64,000 nucleotides of DNA from Hofstenia miamia (GCA_900660155.1 CABFPE010000246.1:658060-722059), one strand, 5' to 3'. Counted from the stretch's first letter, positions 11,640 through 23,545 are shown. Program-made: numbers and translations. The notes: generated by a model not told the origin, from the letters alone.

Positions 11640-12250
11640 ATACGATTACTATAAGAATCCCGTTTCTACGACCTGCTCGGGTTCTTAGATCCTTATATCT
11701 CTACTTGAAACTAAATAATAGTAGAAGTACTATAATTGATGGTGCAACTTTAATTTTATGTAAAAATTAACACAGCTTTTCAAAATGCGTCTCATAGTTC
11801 TTATTAATTTTCATTAATAGAGCTAAACAAGAGAATAAAAATAACACAAAAGCATTATTATTAGAACATCAAATGGTAACAAAAGTTGTGCAGTTATGGA
11901 ACAAAATCTTTCAAATTTTTCGTCAACAAAGACAACATTCTCTTTTCACTAACAAAGATGCTATTCCGATGATATAATTTCCGCCTTCTTGCATAAACAG
12001 GAAAGTAATAGGTGTTATGCTTCATACAGAGGAAACCATTCGAAGTCTTGAGAGGAAAGTTACAGAATACATTAAATTCTACTTAACATTATAAAACAAC
12101 ATTCAAACAGAGAATGCAAATTTTAAGATCTACATCAGATACATTCATAAATAAATTACATATGCAATTCAAAATTTCCAACATTCAACATTTACTAATA
12201 TATTTTATTTCACTTCATTAATACAGAAATTACAATTTCATAGTGAATAA
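11640..12250. other. No gene seen
   Basis: AT-rich, no supported coding sequence. It might hold the 3' end of the GPCR gene or the 5' leader of the Gypsy element. Neither could be shown. Confidence 0.4.

Positions 12251-12251
<1 letters not shown>

Positions 12252-12288
<37 letters not shown>
12252..12288. repeat. (TA)n microsatellite
   Basis: An uninterrupted TA run of about 18 units. Confidence 0.95.
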
Positions 12289-12289
<1 letters not shown>

Positions 12290-12491
12290 CAACATATCAA
12301 GGCGTACATAGTGGCATATAAAAAAAATTAATAGAAATATGCAAAAAAGATTGGTGTATGACATTGGGTGGTTGTGAATCGCTATATTTATTAAAATTTG
12401 AACTATGTTTGTGCAACATACTCTATGTTTTCTAAGTTCTGGCTGAAATATTCNTACAAAGCAGGAAATGATTAGTGCTTTAACAATTCCA
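12254..12491 (-). CDS. Possible fourth GPCR exon (TM6 region)
   Basis: An acceptor (TTTATGTTTAG at about 12502-12492) opens a frame starting at 12491 whose first base completes the codon left by the exon ending at 13234. The encoded start, GIVKALIISCF, is basic then hydrophobic, as expected for the entry into TM6. The rest does not show the W-x-P of TM6 or the NPxxY of TM7, and an N at 12454 lies inside it. The true exon may be shorter than the open frame. Tentative continuation of the GPCR gene. Confidence 0.3.
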
Positions 12492-13233
12492 CTAAACATA
12501 AAAATTGAATTAATAATAAGATTTTCTTAATAGAAATAGAAATTTCAAAATCTAAATTTTATATGTTTTGCTTGGTACAATAGTATTTTTATGATATTAT
12601 AAAAATGAGGTTAACATCATTATTTCCCCAAATTCGCTTATATTTTTAGAATACTTTCAACAACTACTAGAAATCTCGGTGTCGAAAGATAGTTTCTTCT
12701 GTTGGGAAATAAATTTCTCATTAAATTTTTACCTTTGTAAGAACTCATCAATTTCATGGGCTGGGCACGCATGAAATCTCCCGGTTACATTTCAAACTCT
12801 TAATGATGTCGAAAAATTTAAGAATTAATTTCAATAATTCTGACAGTTATGTAAATAATGTGATATCTCAAATTTGAAAGAATGTTTGCTTTGATTTTTT
12901 ATAAATTTCATCCTGTGATCTATAGGTTTTTCTGTAAGCGTTTGTGTATATGTCATATTTAAATTCGGCATAAAATTAATATTTTTTACTTAGCTATATG
13001 TTAGTTATGACCCTGTCCAATTTCAGCGCAATATTGCAAAAAGAACATATATTTTTCAAAGTTTTTGGTACTAAGGTCAATTTCCTGACGTCAGTGCTCT
13101 CTTTGACACAAAAGAATATCTTTTTTTGTTTTCTAGGTTCACAGCAATATGTAAGCTATAGCCCTTTGAATTTAGGGCACGCTCGATCGTAAAAGTGATA
13201 AAAGCTTGGTCAAGATAGAATGTATGTACTTAC

Positions 13234-16200
13234 TCTTCATTGGAGTTTTCAGACTTTGCTTTTGAATTCCTTTTCAGAAACACAAGAAGTATTCCACCAT
13301 TAAGAAATATTAAGATTACAGCAGGCAGAGCCCATTCCCACACTGTTTCAATTAGTGATAACATTATTGCAAATGTTTTATGTAGTACAACAATCTGACA
13401 CTGTGTTTCTCCATTAATTTGAAGCTCTTCATATTTCTAAATGACACAATTTATGGAAATAGTAACACTTAAGATTATCATGATAACTGTTTTGAAAAAT
13501 TCATAATGACGGCTTACTTTATAGCAAGTTTCTCCTTACAAGCTGACTGAGTACAACTTAGCAATGAGTTTAAAGTAAAACAACACCATCACTTTTTTTA
13601 GACGTTAAGTAATAATAATAATAATGTTGATACATTTTTATTGCAAAAGACCAAATACAAGTTATGCACCAAAATTTAAAAAAATTGGGTAGTTATTAAC
13701 GATATTTCTTTAATGAAATATTTGTCTAAATTCTCCTAAATAAATCACTGTTAAGATCATTTTTCCAGATCTAGATGATTTTTGCAACAAAAGTGATTTA
13801 ACTAAATTGTTAGTAGGGATTGGAACCGGATAGTTAATTGAATATACCGGGTACCGAATAATGCCGTATAATACATTGTTCAATTATTACTGAAGAACAA
13901 CCTCATTTCTTAATTAATATCGATCTCTTGCTGATGAAGACAAATAAATATTTTGAACATATTAAATAGGCTACCTACTGATATATCAGAAAAATTTGTT
14001 TTGGCGCATGAGAACTTCCATATCTTGGAAAAATGCAGCTTTTTTATTGAAAATGACATTTTTAAATCAAGTTTTATCTCAGAATATGTTATCCGTTAAA
14101 ATCCGATAAACAACTTAAATTTTACCGGATACCCGATATCGGGATCCGGTTGTGTAATTGTCGATTTTACCAATACCGGATTTCAACTCATCCCTAATTT
14201 TTAGTATTCATTATGCGCTTTAGATTTTTAAATATGCTGTTTTTTCTGATGTCCATTTGTACTTATATGCATCATCCAAAAATTTTGTATTTTTTAAAAT
14301 TTTTGAAATCTGAACCCTATACGATTAATCCATAACTCATTTTAGTTAAAAATAAAGAGTATTAAGACTGATGGTCACCTTACAACTCTGACTGTAAGCA
14401 TGCAAATAAAGTTCTCTACTGGTTATATTCATGAAATATTATGAAATGAATTATAATTAATGATAATAATAAGATTCAAAGCAATTTATTGCTACAAGAA
14501 AAAGGTACAAAAAACTATAAACTACAAAACTACAAAAAGCTATATACAAATATAATAAATATATATAATATTAAAATGTGTGTGTGTGTGTGTTGTGTGT
14601 GTGTGCATTTTATACAAAATTTTCAAATGAATGTAGTGTATTATTGTCATTAAGTAGGCATTGTCTATTAAAGAGGAATGTTCGCAATTTTTTACTGAAT
14701 TTCTTGTAATTTTTTTCAAATTTAATTTCCCTATGTAAGTTATTCCATAATTTAGTTGCTGTGTGGTGAAAACTATTAAAATATTTATCTACGCATAAAA
14801 ATGTTTGAAACCGTTGATTTAATTTTATATACTGTTTTAAAAACAAAATTGCGGCTTTGACCAAATTTGAATTTAAATAATATTGATAACATATCAATTT
14901 GAATTTGATAATAAGGAGATAGTATTTTGTATTTTAATCGGTAATCGGATGCATTGTCATGTTTTGTGCAAAATTGAGTATTTTAAGGGACCAATTAAAA
15001 GTTTTAGACATGAGGATGCGATGTTTTGAATTAATATTTGTAAAGAGGAATGAGCAATATTGAAAGTGTGAAACGCAGAGTGCATTTATTAATTGTTTGT
15101 GGTACGTATTTGAAATATTTCTGAGATGATAAAGATACCTAATTCTAGAAGCCATTTTTTAAAGTTTATTCATTAAAAATTGTTCGAAATTTAAATCATT
15201 GTCAATCTCAACACCTAAGTAATGTATTGATTCACTTTGTTTTATTAGTACTTGATTTATATTTATTTCAATGATTTTGGTGAGATTTTTAAATGTTTTA
15301 GGCGAGAAAATTATAAATTGTGTTTTTCAATATTTACTTTCAATTAATTATTTGAGAAATACTTTGTTAAATGTTCGATGTCATTTTGGAGCATTAAAGG
15401 CATTTACATTAGTACCTATGAGACAGGTATTGTCCGCATATTGATAAATATTAGTTTTTTATCTGTTTTGTTATATCATTTACGTAGATTGAGAATAGGA
15501 TATGCCAAGAACTGTGCCCTGAAGTCCCCCATGGTTATTTGTAATATATTTTGATTTTGTTCCATTAAGTATAACTCGTTGCTGTTGATTTATAAGGAAG
15601 TTCATTATCAAATTTATATCTTTGTCATCAAAATTATAATGCATTAATTTGTCTTTCCATATGTCAAAGCTCATTGAGTTAAACTTTTTCCTCAAATCAA
15701 GAAGGGCAACTCAACTACATTTATTAGAAGCTAAATTCGATTTTATTTGCTGTAATATTTACAAAATTGCATCTTGAGTGCTAAACCCATTATGGAAACC
15801 AAATTGTTTTTTTGAAAGAATATTTTCAGATATCAAATATGCATTTATTTGATTATTTAATAATTTTTCAAACAGTTTACTAAAGGGATGGCCAATGCAG
15901 ATGGGCCTATAATTTTGTGTGTTTAGAAGATCGTCTTTTTTATGTATAGGGCTTATGTCTGGTTTCCTAAATATATCAGGGAATTCATTATCAATAATAT
16001 ATTGGTTAAATGTGAATAGAAGATGTTCAGTAAAGATGTGAAAATGGCGTTTAATAATAAAGATTTGAAGATTATAGGATCCAGTTGATTTATTTGAATC
16101 TAATTTTTTTATTATCATTTCTAGTTCATTTGCATTTACAAGTCTAAAAGAAAAGTATGATATTGCTGGGACTTTATTAATATTTGTCTTTCTCTTATAT

Positions 16201-19200
16201 TGGGGAAAATTGAAATTGCCAAGTTCCTTAAATGTTGTATTTAGGTGGTCTATTATTTTTGTTTTTTCCGTTGTAATTTTGTTATCAATACTTAATTCAT
16301 TAATGTCAGTTGAAATTCCTTTTCTTTTTCCCAAAATTTTATGAATATATCGCCATTTTTTGTTTGTATTGCTTAGTTTATCGAAAAACCTTTTCTGTTT
16401 TAAGGCAGATTCTTTATTTCTTAATTGTTTAATTATCTTCTTTGATTTTTCGTAATTTGTCAAATTAGTTGTTGTTGGCTCTGTTTTAGCGAGCCAATAT
16501 CATGAGTCCGCCATCTCTACCTAATCCGTTTTTATGAAAATGTCATAACAATGTCGGTGAGGATTAAACAAATTAGGATCAGTGTTATACTGTAACCAAG
16601 TTTCAGTAATTAAGAATATTGCGTTTTGTTCTATCTTATTTATTAAGCTTAGAAAGTTATTTCTGTTTGAAATTAGACTTCTAGAATTGAGATATACAAT
16701 TTTATAGTTATTGCAGTAATTTTTTAGTTTTATTTCTATTTGCGATTCTTCTAGAATTGGTCCTCTGTTCAGTTTAATATCTCCTGAGAGCAGTAATCTT
16801 ATGAAATAAAAATATTTATCGAGATTATTAGGAATAAACGCACTGAATTTAACTGATTATGCGTAGTATATTAAAAAAAGAATTAAACATACGATTTCAA
16901 GAAGATTGCAATTTGTTTTCTTATATATTTTAGAGCAAAACTTAAAGATTTGGTAGAAAATGAACTTACTGAATTTAAGTGTTGTTATGTAGTAGTGCTT
17001 AGTGGTTTTGTGTTGTGAGTTAAGAATGTCTGAGTGTATATAGTATATAGCTACATTTTTTATAACAAAGATATGTTAAAATATACAAAATTAAAAGTAC
17101 CTGTTTCATTTAGAATGATATGAAGGAGTAAGGAGAAGGATGCGATGAGCGGTTACAGCTTTTGAATAGGAAACATTTGCTAGACGATGAAATAGATTGG
17201 AGATTTCATGGGGTCTGAAGTAGGATTGGAGATTGCGGATTATGTGAGCTAGACTTTGACGAGAAAGATGTTTTCCATCCCTAGCAAGAAGTTTGTCATT
17301 GATGTGACGAGGAGCATGTAAAAGGCCTTGGAAAAAAGGGTTCACATAGAAATTGTTCACAGATAGAGAGTGGATGACTCGGTTGAATTCTTGAATTATG
17401 AAGTTTCTTTGAAAATTGGAATCGTGACAGACAGGGGTGATTTCGAGAACGTAGATGACGCGAAGTGTAAATTGACGATGTACTTCTGAAATTAGCCTGC
17501 TCAACTTAGATGTGAAAGACTGAGTGTCATTGGAGTTAAGACTATATATAAGATCACCGTTGATTATGATGGAGTTGATGTGAGTTTTGGGATATAAAGA
17601 GATTTTGTCAGAGAGCTTCTTTGTGTTCTGGCCTGGATATGAGTGGATTGTAGTCGTCTGATTTGGAAGAAGATTTTGAGAACGAGCATACTTCTGAATA
17701 CTACCGCCAATTAGAAATGTAGTAGTGTTAGGTTTAATTGATTTGACATAGTTGGATTTTGACTTCGGTTTTGGTAATTGGGAAGTTTCCTTCAATTGTG
17801 ACATAATCTATCAAAACTATCATGATTGGTCAAGATGAGAGAAAAAGAATGAGGAAACAAAGACTAAAATTATTATTGATTATAATGATTAAATTGTAAA
17901 TCATGATAGGATTGATTATTTTCACTTTGTAAATGTTTTGTGCAATTAATACTTAAAATTATACTCGACGGTATTTTGACAAAACAAAAGATGGTCAAAC
18001 AGCATAGTCAAATTAAAGCTGACGTTGCGTAAAATTAGCAGAAATATTAAAGCGAGGGAAAAACTGTCAACAAGAAAGATTAGCAGGTACTTGTCGAGTA
18101 TTTAGTTGTTTATCACCAAGTGCTATAAATATAATGAATCGGATGTAATTAATGATGAGCAAATCTACTTTGGATTCATTTTCTTTTGTCAGGTTATTTT
18201 ATATATTCTGATGGAAAGCTAAACGTCTACGAGCTAGGGTAATTGTACGGTGGTTCCCACATTCGGTTAAAGGTATGCTGGAGCAGCCTCCTAATAGCTA
18301 TTCCACAGCGGGGAGGGCGACAGCTGTAGTTACCTGGTGTGCTCTTAGGTTACAGATAAGTATAGGAGTTTTTTACCGTTATAGCTTTCCTGATTGTCAT
18401 TGCTTGCCCGAACTTGTTATCGCAGCCTGTAGGTTTTACATGTCAAGTATTTCATTGATGAACTTAAGTTATTTATTACATTCATTATGCTACATGACGA
18501 TTGAAGATTTAATAGTGTTTATATTCAGACGGTTATTACAATTGTATTTCTATATCCTATTACAAATGGTTTATTTAATAGTCATTACATGTTGCTCAAT
18601 GTTTTATATGGTAGACCTCTGGCCGACTTCTCGTTACCGTTTTCTGCTGACTGCGTTGATTGTTTACATGTATCCAGGGCTGTTATATATTTCTATATAT
18701 GTAGGGTTATTACATGTAGGGCCTCATAACAAGCTATCACAGCAGCACGGTTGCGCCACTTCCTTTATTGCATTAGTCCGTAATAACAAAAACAATCAAT
18801 GCACTAAATTCTCAAGTAGTTGCAAATCCCATCACACTGAGTTCGCTATCCACATTACCATTCCATTATTGTTCTCTACATCGCAGTGGCAGTTCCATTG
18901 TTAAGATGCAGCTGGCGGATGTGTTCCTGGATATGCACGTCTACTTCTAAGTGTCGATCCTCTCTTCTAGTATCTCTGCTTTATCTAAATAAGTTTGGTG
19001 AATTAGGTAGCTACAAAGGCTCCTGCATATTAAATAAGTTCAATAAACCACACACTTATAGTAAAGGAGAGAAGTCGGAAAAGTGTCAACTTCGCTTCAT
19101 GTTTAATCTAAGAAAAGTAATAGTTTTCTCTAAGTATTGCCATCACAGCGAGTTGGCATGATTCTACAAAATGATGAATATTGACCTGTTTCTGAAAATT

Positions 19201-21545
19201 TAATCGGGAAAGAAATTTGTATATTTATTTCTAGCACTGCCACCTGAATGTGGTTTCCTTTCTCTTAACCGACCAACAACATATAGTTCTCATTTGGGAA
19301 TTATTCCTCTCAAAATATTATGATTACTATTGTTCGTTATTTTGTCATATAGCTTGTTATTCTTGTCCAAAATAATTCTTTCATTGGATATAAGATCGCA
19401 ATAATCCCAATTTTTGTGATTTGCGTTGGAGGAGATCACACACTCGTATTAAATAGCTTTTATGAGGGGAAATCATTGTTCTATGCAAATAATTCAAGTT
19501 TTCAAAGATATAATTTAATTCATCTTGAGTTGGAGGTATATTAATGAAGAAACATTTTTCTCAAGTTCATTAAAGTGTTCATCAAATCTGAGGTCATAGG
19601 ACAAGATCACTCTGAGAAGTACCTCATTGCTTTTTTGCTGAATTCCATAATTTTTACAATTTTATCTCCTTTTCGAAGTTGAATACAGAACTCTAAAGTT
19701 TTTTTGTATTGAAAAACATATTATTCAAACTGCACCAAGACATAAGTTCTTTAATAATTGTTTCAGCTTGATCAGGGTATGCATAGAAACCAGGAATAAT
19801 GCTATTGATATCATCTGCATATTGAACGCAAAAGTGCAATTCACACGCAAAAAAATATTAGATAACACTAAAAAAATCTTACATAGTATTCAGGGATATT
19901 GATGATGAAGCTTAATATCCAAGAGAGTAGCATAAGGAAAGAAACGAATTTCCTTGAAAAGGCTTTGAATTTAAATGGAAAGTTGAGCAGTAAGAATCTT
20001 TCTAGAGCAAAAAACATAAGTGACAGATTGCTTACACTAAAATGAGCCCAATAGAATTTTAAATTCCTCAGCAATTCAATAAAATAATTTACATTTAAGT
20101 TAAAATTATTTGTAATGTACGTGCCATCCATAAACTCATTTGGGCAAGAATACCAACCGTCTGCCAAATAAAATTGTGTTTTAGTCGTTCAGAAACATAT
20201 AATTTTTTGAAAATTGAGAATTTTCCTTCATTTGAAGCTTTTTTAAGTCATGTCAGCGATCATTTACTTTTAATGTGCATATGGTGCTAATGCATTTAAA
20301 AAACTCAAAAAAGTTGTTTACAGATCTTTGCTACATAAAAAATGAGCAAATCGAAAAAAGTGGAGGGGAAATTTCAATGTTTACTCATTTTTAAAAAATA
20401 TCGTGCGGTGTTCAGTTTTTCTGTTGAAATAGGAAGCCTAAGGTAGTTTATAGTAAGTTTACATCTTAATGACTCAGTATTTAATAAAATATATTAAAAT
20501 GATAAATAACATTTACGTAGACTGAATTCGCGAGTTTCCACTAACCTGTAAGTGAAGTGGCTGAGAAAACAAAAAAGTTGACAGTATTCTACTTTTCCTG
20601 CTGTCACGTAAAATACGTAGTTCCAATAAATGCCAACACCTAAACAAATGTATGGTACAAAAATAACCAGAAAATGTTTTATTAATAAGAAAGAATAGAG
20701 AGTACCGTTGAGTAAGTCCTTGCAAATGAACTAGCAGTTAAATAGAATGCCTTACTGTAAGAAAAACTGGAAGCATTGCGGCATGTACACACCTATTAGT
20801 ATTTATTTGTATTATTTGTCCAAATAGTATTGCAGTGTCTGATGTAATCAAAAGTATAATTTGTTGGGAGAAAATTCAGATATTTAGAAAAACTTAGTTT
20901 TCGCATTACCTACTATGTATACAATCTGGCAATCTAGGACTGTTGTAATCCAGAGGCTAAGGAACAGGGATTGCGGAGAGGGCTAAAGCTCCCCTCCCCA
21001 ATTGCACTTATTTTTTGCATAAAATCTTTTTAAATTTAAGCTCTGTATTGGAAAGACATCAGCTCAGCCAATCCAAAAATAATATTGTTCATTAGCTCCT
21101 GCTGTAATCACTAAATTTTTTTGTTGATGTAGAACATTGAGGCGCTTCATGCGCAAAACTGAAAGCTATAGCGCCTACATGGTTTCAAGTATTTTGATTT
21201 CCTTCTATATTAAAAATAGTTAAAGTTTGTTGCAAATACACATATTACAGATATTTCAAAACGTCCAGGCAGTCTGTGATTTAAGCTAATAATTTGAAAA
21301 TAAGCATAAAGAAACTCACTTATTCCAGATCCTATGTCGGCAATAAGAATGTTAATAATATATGTGACGAACGCAAATGTTAGAAACTTAGGGCTAAGAA
21401 GAATTATAACTGCAAAAATGTTGCTGAAAATACCAAAGACTCCATAGAATAGGTTAACATAGGAATTGATAGCTGTGAACATCAGCCATGGAACTTCTTC
21501 TGTGAAATTCGACATTTGAATTAAATTATAGATTTTGAAAAACAT
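13234..21545 (-). CDS. Rhodopsin-like (class A) GPCR, multi-exon, incomplete
   Basis: Three exons fit by sequence and by splice phase. Exon 1 (21545-21242, ATG start) has TM1 with S-N in GIFSNIFAVI and TM2 with NILIADIG, matching the N1.50 and LxxxD2.50 positions. Exon 2 (20160-19883; acceptor TTTATTTGGCAG, donor GTAAGA) has TM3 ending in A-L-E-R-F, a DRY-like box, and TM4 with SWILSFIINIP. Exon 3 (13436-13234; acceptor ATTTAG, donor GTAAGT) has TM5 with LPAVILIFLN, then a basic loop. Phases are 1, 0 and 2 and all join. A possible N-glycosylation site, NFT, precedes TM1. Intron 2 is about 6.4 kb and full of transposons. TM7 was not found, so the gene may be complete outside what I can read, or broken. 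The pattern suggests a peptide-type receptor; the ligand is unknown. Confidence 0.7.
13606..13690 (-). mobile_element. LINE-like 3' tail
   Basis: On the minus strand this reads as a short T-rich segment with AATAAAAATG followed by (ATT)n, like the 3' ends of the LINEs nearby at 14460-14520. No coding part is attached. Confidence 0.3.
13814..14196. mobile_element. hAT-type MITE with 8-bp target duplication
   Basis: The 383-bp element starts TAGGGATTGG and ends with the inverse of TAGGGATGAG. It is flanked by ATTGTTAG (13806-13813) and ATTTTTAG (14197-14204), an 8-bp duplication with one mismatch. The interior near both ends is rich in ACCGGATA/TACCGGG/GATATCGGGATCCGG motifs and has no ORF. 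Eight-base duplications and TAGGGATG ends fit non-autonomous hAT elements. It lies in intron 2 of the GPCR gene. Confidence 0.7.
14610..16859 (-). pseudogene. LINE ORF2: 2A-like leader, truncated endonuclease, RT
   Basis: The frame opens after a stop at about 16859. A hydrophobic RLLLLSGD run leads into D-I-K-L-N-R-G-P (16758-16781), then a VYLNSRSL endonuclease start and an ITETWL block near 16600. The sequence then jumps to the pre-RT helix at about 16470, so the endonuclease core is deleted. The RT includes PDISPIHKKDD, NYRPI, GFHNGFST, a KKFNSMSFDIW block and a GTVLG block. The catalytic box at 15430-15441 reads Y-A-D-N instead of Y-A-D-D. Several stops and shifts follow down to 14610. 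Confidence 0.85.
17106..17804 (-). pseudogene. LINE ORF1, SGNH/GDSL esterase-like
   Basis: This 232-aa frame is fully open. Residues 32-36 are I-G-G-S-I, the position of the nucleophile motif (G-D-S in the family). Residues 81-84 are I-N-G-D, near the third block, and residues 176-179 are D-G-K-H, equal to the D-x-x-H catalytic pair. Ser, Asp and His are therefore all present. Esterase-like ORF1 proteins are known from CR1-type elements; their role in retrotransposition is not settled. The first 25 residues are basic and rich in K, P and S. Because it is open, it may still encode a protein, but its partner ORF2 is dead. Confidence 0.7.
17830..19300 (+). other. Unassigned stretch with a 209-codon ORF (18275-18904)
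   Basis: A plus-strand ORF (ATG 18275 to stop 18904) of 209 codons is long for this base composition. It is rich in L, I, Y and F with several hydrophobic runs, but I recognise no family. The surrounding DNA has higher GC than average, a TATAAATATA at about 18127 and an AATAAA at about 19045, so it could be a solo LTR or another repeat instead of a gene. It lies in GPCR intron 2, antisense to that gene. Confidence 0.3.
19370..19865 (-). pseudogene. Non-LTR reverse transcriptase fragment
   Basis: A minus-strand frame at about 19850-19680 contains V-Q-Y-A-D-D-I-N, the RT catalytic box, followed by an F-F-N-T-K-K-L-type block that is usual after it. Lower down, frames with LNYIFENLNYLHR resemble the region after the LINE active site. 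Many stops. It lies directly below GPCR exon 2 (ending at 19883), inside intron 2. It is a different copy from the LINE at 14.5-17.8 kb, and its catalytic residues are intact. Confidence 0.6.
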
Positions 21546-22119
21546 AGTTATTGTTTAACCAACCAATAGAATTAAGCATTAAATCATTGGCTTATCGGAT
21601 TTTCTAGAAAGTATGGAAATGATTCACTTTTGCTAATAGATTTCAAAGACGTATCCTGAATTGCAGGCAAATTACATCAGTGCTTCTAGACTATTTTAGT
21701 CAGATATATTTTAACGTATAAAAACAATCCTATTTTACTTATTATTTACTTGTTTTTTGACAGCTACCTGCGGATAAATTCAATTGGAAGTTTTTTCAGA
21801 TAACTTTATAAATGTAAACGCACGAAAATCTATTTTTTTAAATCAAAGTGGCATAGTTTTAATTAATTCAATACAATAGGATACAATATTTTATTCTATG
21901 GAATTATACATATTTTAGCATATACATATAAAAGCACAATCCAAAATTTTTCTTTTATAGTGAGATAATTAATTAAATCTAGTTGAAAGCTTTTCGAGAG
22001 CAGAATAATAGGAGGCTCTACATTATAATTATGATTATGCAGACATTTTCAATCTTCTTTTACCATTAATGCTTGAATAGCTTAACAATGGAATGCCTAC
22101 TAGAATCCATAAGTGTTGT

Positions 22120-22545
22120 TCACGAATTTTGCAAATATTTGAAGTTTTTAAAATCCTCTCCATAATCTAAATTATTCCACAATTTAATTGATATGTGATG
22201 AAATCTATTATAATTTTTATCTAAACACAAAAATTTTGGCGATCGCCCAGTTAATTTAATTAAGGAAAAGGAGAGATGTTTGTAGAGATTTGAATTTAAA
22301 TAAGATAGATAGCATATGCAGATGAATTTGGTAGAACGGAGATAATATTTTATATTTATTACGATATACTGATGCTTCGTCATGCTTTTGTGCAAAGTTT
22401 AGAGTTTTTATACACCAATTAAATTTCTTTGATAGAAGCATACGATGTTTCGAATTTAGGTTAGTTAAAAGAAAGGAACAGTATTGAAAATGAGACAAAC
22501 AGAAAGCATGTATTAGTTGTTTATGTATAATAATAATAATAATAA
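22120..22545 (-). mobile_element. LINE 3' fragment (same family as 14.5-17.8 kb)
   Basis: Two overlapping frames carry blocks also found at 14610-15155: SHFQYCSFL, TN-NSKHR-L-SK-FNW, and F-x-x-x-x-K-LWNNL. This is the C-terminal part of ORF2. It is cut on the high side by an (AAT)n run and the assembly gap. The (AAT)n run directly before the coding part suggests a further LINE tail joined there. Confidence 0.7.
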
Positions 22546-23545
22546 NNNNNNNNNNNNNNNNNNNNNNNNNNNNNNNNNNNNNNNNNNNNNNNNNNNNNNN
22601 NNNNNNNNNNNNNNNNNNNNNNNNNNNNNNNNNNNNNNNNNNNNNNNNNNNNNNNNNNNNNNNNNNNNNNNNNNNNNNNNNNNNNNNNNNNNNNNNNNNN
22701 NNNNNNNNNNNNNNNNNNNNNNNNNNNNNNNNNNNNNNNNNNNNNNNNNNNNNNNNNNNNNNNNNNNNNNNNNNNNNNNNNNNNNNNNNNNNNNNNNNNN
22801 NNNNNNNNNNNNNNNNNNNNNNNNNNNNNNNNNNNNNNNNNNNNNNNNNNNNNNNNNNNNNNNNNNNNNNNNNNNNNNNNNNNNNNNNNNNNNNNNNNNN
22901 NNNNNNNNNNNNNNNNNNNNNNNNNNNNNNNNNNNNNNNNNNNNNNNNNNNNNNNNNNNNNNNNNNNNNNNNNNNNNNNNNNNNNNNNNNNNNNNNNNNN
23001 NNNNNNNNNNNNNNNNNNNNNNNNNNNNNNNNNNNNNNNNNNNNNNNNNNNNNNNNNNNNNNNNNNNNNNNNNNNNNNNNNNNNNNNNNNNNNNNNNNNN
23101 NNNNNNNNNNNNNNNNNNNNNNNNNNNNNNNNNNNNNNNNNNNNNNNNNNNNNNNNNNNNNNNNNNNNNNNNNNNNNNNNNNNNNNNNNNNNNNNNNNNN
23201 NNNNNNNNNNNNNNNNNNNNNNNNNNNNNNNNNNNNNNNNNNNNNNNNNNNNNNNNNNNNNNNNNNNNNNNNNNNNNNNNNNNNNNNNNNNNNNNNNNNN
23301 NNNNNNNNNNNNNNNNNNNNNNNNNNNNNNNNNNNNNNNNNNNNNNNNNNNNNNNNNNNNNNNNNNNNNNNNNNNNNNNNNNNNNNNNNNNNNNNNNNNN
23401 NNNNNNNNNNNNNNNNNNNNNNNNNNNNNNNNNNNNNNNNNNNNNNNNNNNNNNNNNNNNNNNNNNNNNNNNNNNNNNNNNNNNNNNNNNNNNNNNNNNN
23501 NNNNNNNNNNNNNNNNNNNNNNNNNNNNNNNNNNNNNNNNNNNNN
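22546..23545. other. Assembly gap, 1000 N
   Basis: Exactly 1000 N, so the size is probably a placeholder. Sequence on both sides is repetitive (LINE with AAT repeat on the left, LTR-like repeat on the right). Confidence 0.99.

Larger units (their letters stand above)
14460..17830 (-). mobile_element. CR1-like LINE, inactive, with SGNH-type ORF1
   Basis: Reading from 17830 down: ORF1 with an SGNH-esterase-like domain, ORF2 with a 2A-like leader, the start of an AP endonuclease, reverse transcriptase, and a 3' tail with a TG repeat (14576-14606) and AATAAATTG followed by ATT-type repeats. The order and the esterase ORF1 fit CR1/L2-like non-LTR elements. Most of the endonuclease is missing and the RT is broken. 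The element sits in the sense orientation inside GPCR intron 2. Confidence 0.85.
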
